The position numbers and the translations under genes were made by a program. Of a stretch of DNA of 64,000 bases, positions 61,363-64,000 are shown in pieces (positions within the stretch are counted from its first letter, which is position 1; each line of letters opens with the position of its first letter). This stretch comes from CBDCVD01 sp965224015 (GTDB lineage: Bacteria; Pseudomonadota; Alphaproteobacteria; Rhizobiales; CBDCVD01), in the NCBI GenBank assembly GCA_965224015.1, contig OZ245032.1, forward strand, positions 992,001 through 1,056,000. Direction: 5' to 3'. Below the pieces are notes generated by a model that was not told where the DNA came from, ran no database searches, and saw nothing but the letters and a program-made list of their open reading frames with translations.

Positions 61363-61403
61363 ATACCAGCGGTATTGGCTTTATAGACACGCCGACTGGT
61401 GTA
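61363..61403 (+). repeat. Family A left-part fragment (41 bp)
   Basis: ATACCAGCGGTATTGGCTTT, ATAGACACGCCGACTGGTGTA; identical to the left part of the copy at 4027. It lies in the divergent promoter region between the VOC and LysR genes. Confidence 0.85.
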
Positions 61404-61481
61404 AGAGCAATTTAGCGATGGCCTTTACCCCATGAAAGGGCTATAAATGTGAGATTGTGTCGTCAATATGGAGATAATGAC

Positions 61482-62363
61482 TTGGACCGGATTGCCGCCA
61501 TGCAAAGCTTCGTGGCCGTTGTGGAAGCCGGTTCCTTCGCGGCTGCGGGGCAACGCCTGGGAATATCAAACAAGCTGGTGAGTAAGCGGGTCGCGCAGTT
61601 GGAAAGCCAACTCGGTATGACGCTCCTGCACCGTACCACCCGCTCAATGTCTCTGTCGCATGAAGGCGGAAAGTACCTGCAAGGGGCGCGACGTGTCCTC
61701 GCTGAGTTGGAGCAATTGGAAGCCGAATTCGACGCCTCGGATGGCCTGAAAGGCACTGTTCGTGTCGCAGCGCCCATCACATTTGGCGACACCGCAGTAG
61801 CACAAGCTGCAAACCGTTTCGTTGAACAGCATCCCAATGTAACGGTTGAGTTGGACTTGTCTGACCACTACGTTGATCTTGCCAAAGGCGGGTTTGACAT
61901 CGCCATCAGGATTGGCAGCCTCAGCGACTCCAGCCTCCTGGTGCGCAAGCTTGGCGAGACGCACATGAAGGTCGTGGCCGCGCCGTCCTACCTTGAAAAG
62001 CATGGTACGCCTTCGCATCCCGCCGCGCTTTGCGAGCACATCTGCATCCGCGACGCCAACAACCCCGACCCAAATCGTTGGCCGTTCCAGATCGAGGGGC
62101 AGACCGTGCAGGTGCCGGTATCCGGCCCGTTCCTCGCAAACAGCCCTCCCGCCTGCCTCGTTCCAACCCGTGCGGGACGAGGGATATTCATCTGCCCCGA
62201 TGTATTCCTCAGGGATGACCTGGAAGCCGGGACGCTGGTCGAGCTGTTGTCCGCGTTTCATTCTCGCACGCTGCCGATCCAAAGCGTGCAACTGCCGTCT
62301 GCATTTCGCAAGCCACGTGTGAAAGCCTTCGTGGCGTTTATGAAGCGCGAAATCAGCGCGTAA
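61482..62363 (+). CDS. LysR family transcriptional regulator
   Basis: The product (293 aa from TTG 61482) begins LDRIAAMQSFVAVVEAGSFA, AAGQRLGISNKLVSKRVAQL, ESQLGMTLLHRTTRSMSL, a typical helix-turn-helix; the substrate-binding half follows (TVRVAAPITFGDTAVAQAAN). TTG 61482 has GGAG about 9 nt upstream; GTG 61449 and ATG 61500 are alternatives. It is divergent from the VOC-SnoaL-ABM cluster, its probable target. The family A fragment between them may hold or disturb the operator. Confidence 0.9.
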   Translation: MDRIAAMQSFVAVVEAGSFAAAGQRLGISNKLVSKRVAQLESQLGMTLLHRTTRSMSLSHEGGKYLQGARRVLAELEQLEAEFDASDGLKGTVRVAAPITFGDTAVAQAANRFVEQHPNVTVELDLSDHYVDLAKGGFDIAIRIGSLSDSSLLVRKLGETHMKVVAAPSYLEKHGTPSHPAALCEHICIRDANNPDPNRWPFQIEGQTVQVPVSGPFLANSPPACLVPTRAGRGIFICPDVFLRDDLEAGTLVELLSAFHSRTLPIQSVQLPSAFRKPRVKAFVAFMKREISA

Positions 62364-62379
62364 GGCTTAAAGCTTAAGC

Positions 62380-63009
62380 TTAGTCTTGCCAACCCTTATC
62401 GTGATGTGTTCCGTCGCAATAGGGCTTGTTTGCGGAAAGGCCGCAGCGGCACAGAACGTATTTGCGTTGGCTTGATCCCTCAAACGCAACGGCACCATCA
62501 AGATGGACATTGCGAACCCGGTAAGGTCCGTTCTTCTCAATGGTGATCTCACAGTCATCCGCCTCGATCTGCCTCGGCTCCTCGCCGGGCTTTGCCAAGC
62601 GCAAGGCCCCCGATGGACAAGCAGCCACAACAGCCTCGATGTCTTCAACCGACCCCTCATCGGGGTTGATCCAGGGACGCCGTGAGGGATCAAACACGGC
62701 CTTTAGGCGGGTGCCGCACTCGCCCGCATGAGAGCACAAAAGCTTGTTGTAATAGACCGTTACGTCGGCACCCTGATAGGAATAGACCCGATCGCGGGAG
62801 CGGGTGTCGACGCGGGCGCTGGAGAAACCGGCCTCAGCGTGTGAGCCGTCACAAAACGGCTTGTTGCTGGAAGCGCCACATCGACACAAAGCCATGACGG
62901 GTTTGACCGCGACAGCGTTGCCGTCCGCATCATTCAGGCTTGCCAGGTTCCTGACCACCAACGGCCCGTTTTCACGCTCTTCAATAAAGGGTTTATCAGC
63001 GTCATTCAT
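62380..63009 (-). CDS. CDGSH iron-sulfur protein with extra ferredoxin-like domain
   Basis: The 209-aa protein has two CDGSH motifs: CRCGASSNKPFCDGSH near residues 42-57 and CRCGLSANKPYCDGTH near the C-terminus. Each gives the three Cys and one His ligands of a [2Fe-2S] cluster. Between them lies a divergent ferredoxin-like region with CSHAGEC and AACPSGALRL. I chose ATG 63009 (GAGG 9 nt upstream); a longer form from 63048 is possible. Cytoplasmic electron-transfer or redox sensing is likely. It converges on the LysR gene. Confidence 0.9.
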   Translation of the reverse strand: MNDADKPFIEERENGPLVVRNLASLNDADGNAVAVKPVMALCRCGASSNKPFCDGSHAEAGFSSARVDTRSRDRVYSYQGADVTVYYNKLLCSHAGECGTRLKAVFDPSRRPWINPDEGSVEDIEAVVAACPSGALRLAKPGEEPRQIEADDCEITIEKNGPYRVRNVHLDGAVAFEGSSQRKYVLCRCGLSANKPYCDGTHHDKGWQD

Positions 63010-63056
63010 GGATTTCATCCTCGTATTATGTGACGGCCTCTTAATCAAGAGGTTAG

Positions 63057-63911
63057 CTAAGTTGCGAGGCCTCGCAAGCGCTCCGAACGCCGCCGCAACA
63101 GCTCAAGCGAAAGCAACAACAGAATAGAAATCACAATCAACAGGGTCGCCACCGCAAGGATAGTCGGGTTGATCTGCTCACGCAATCCCGAAAACATTTG
63201 CCGCGGGATTGTGCGCTGGCCAGGACCTGACAAAAACAGGACCAGGACGACTTCATCAAAGGAGGTCACAAAGGCAAACAGCGCCCCGGAGATGACGCCG
63301 GGGCGGATCAATGGGACGGTAATATCGAAAAACGCCTTTACCGGTGAGGCCCCCATACTCAGTCCTGCGTGATAAAGCGAATTGTCGAAACCAGCCAGCG
63401 TCGCGGTGACGGAAATAATGACAAACGGAATGCCCAAGGCCGCATGGGCGATAATCAGGCCAGGATAGGTGGCAACAAGGCCATACGTCGAATAAAAGAA
63501 AAACATGCCTGCGGCGATGATAATGAGCGGCACGATCATCGGTGAGAGCATCAGCGCCATGATCATATGACGATAGGGCATATAGCGGCTGTTCATACCC
63601 ACCGCCGCAATCGTACCCAGAGTGGTGGCCAGAATGGTCGCAAAAATGCCGATGATAAAACTGTTCTGAATGGCCAAAATCCAGTTCGGATTGTCAATAA
63701 TTTCCCTGTACCAGCGCAAGGAATAGGCGTCTGGATTGAGGGCAAGCATTTTCGTGGTAAAGGAAAAATATGGCTCCGCGTTGAACGACAGCGGTATCAT
63801 AATCAAGATCGGCAGGATAAGGAAAAACAGGACGCCAATGGCAAAGCTCGACAGCGCATAGGAGCCGAATTTATGCCAGAAGGTAAAATAGGCCGGCCAG
63901 GTACGTTTCAT
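63057..63911 (-). CDS. ABC transporter permease, PotC-type (polyamine/spermidine-putrescine family)
   Basis: The 284-aa inner-membrane protein has six predicted helices and the permease signature in LSMGASPVKAFFDITVPLIRPG. It starts KRTWPAYFTFWHKFGSYALS and is like PotC/YdcV permeases. I chose ATG 63911, four bases after the stop of the upstream permease gene, rather than an earlier start inside that gene. The ATPase and binding protein must lie outside the window. Polyamines are the family's usual substrates, but other organic ions are possible. Confidence 0.92.
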   Translation of the reverse strand: MKRTWPAYFTFWHKFGSYALSSFAIGVLFFLILPILIMIPLSFNAEPYFSFTTKMLALNPDAYSLRWYREIIDNPNWILAIQNSFIIGIFATILATTLGTIAAVGMNSRYMPYRHMIMALMLSPMIVPLIIIAAGMFFFYSTYGLVATYPGLIIAHAALGIPFVIISVTATLAGFDNSLYHAGLSMGASPVKAFFDITVPLIRPGVISGALFAFVTSFDEVVLVLFLSGPGQRTIPRQMFSGLREQINPTILAVATLLIVISILLLLSLELLRRRSERLRGLAT

Positions 63912-63915
63912 TGCC

Positions 63916-64000
63916 TTATCCAAGCTTGATGTTGTCAGCGCCAACCAACCGGTCATAAAGCCAGTAAAGCGCCAAAATCAAAATCAGCAGCAGTGATCCC
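63916..64000 (-). CDS. ABC transporter permease, PotB-type (3' end only)
   Basis: Only the last 27 codons are in the window: GSLLLILILALYWLYDRLVG, ADNIKLG, then TAA. A hydrophobic last helix followed by YDRLxGxDxxKLG is typical of PotB-type permeases, which pair with PotC. The gene continues beyond the right edge. Confidence 0.8.
   Translation of the reverse strand, partial: GSLLLILILALYWLYDRLVGADNIKLG

Noticed and set aside
1..64000. tRNA genes
   Set aside because: I scanned the intergenic stretches for TpsiC-arm-like GGTTCGAATCC patterns and cloverleaf arms and found none that I could support by eye.

Overview
The window comes from an alphaproteobacterium. The evidence is the CckA/CpdR/DivK cell-cycle phosphorelay proteins, the clpP-clpX-lon-hupB operon, the ffs-dnaX-ybaB-recR block, the rsmE-gshA / ubiA pair, a DUF4170-msbA-DUF374-waaA-lpxK lipopolysaccharide operon, and acpS-lepB-rnc-era-recO. 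I cannot fix the genus; a Rhodospirillales-like lineage is a guess. Almost every gene is a chromosomal housekeeping gene. No plasmid, prophage or CRISPR array is visible.

Layout. 0-10 kb: 3' part of glnD, convergent grpE with an unusual C-terminal tail, then the minus-strand clpP-clpX-lon-hupB protease operon. 10-18 kb: a diguanylate cyclase whose EAL domain has lost catalytic residues, ispH-rnhA, and bifunctional putA. 18-23 kb: a repeat-rich stretch carrying cpdR, a DUF3572 gene, divK, and a secreted FecR-domain protein with a long Ala/Lys repeat tail. 23-32 kb: ffs (4.5S RNA), dnaX, ybaB, recR, a DUF4375 gene, cckA and dksA. 32-38 kb: an inositol-monophosphatase-family gene, gshA, rsmE, ubiA and a hypothetical. 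38-44 kb: lipid A/Kdo assembly genes and nudC. 44-52 kb: DUF1127/LysR pair, IS5-type transposase remnant, nicotinate phosphoribosyltransferase, HpcH-type aldolase, acpS (no standard start codon), lepB, rnc, era, recO. 52-64 kb: ycjF/ycjX-like pair, small secreted and cytochrome c genes, xseA/purD, a VOC-SnoaL-ABM cluster beside a LysR regulator, a CDGSH protein and polyamine-type ABC permeases running off the end.

The most striking feature is the intergenic DNA. It is filled by several dispersed short repeat families, none of which encodes a protein. Family A is a 103-bp element with ATACC...GGTAT ends; it has eight near-complete copies, including a perfect head-to-tail triplet, plus many fragments. 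Family B is about 142 bp, built of two hairpin modules with TAGATCAGC and CTATAGCAAAATGC ends. Family C begins TAGAGCGTGTCATG and has two alternative bodies. Family D is a short G-rich motif. One B copy sits inside an A copy, direct evidence of past insertion. The repeats touch genes closely: they supply the stop codons of lon, nudC, waaA, purD and a cytochrome c gene, and lie 9-10 nt upstream of the cckA and putA start codons. Simple tandem repeats of 7, 8, 9, 15 and 20 bp and a C11 tract also sit next to gene starts or ends.
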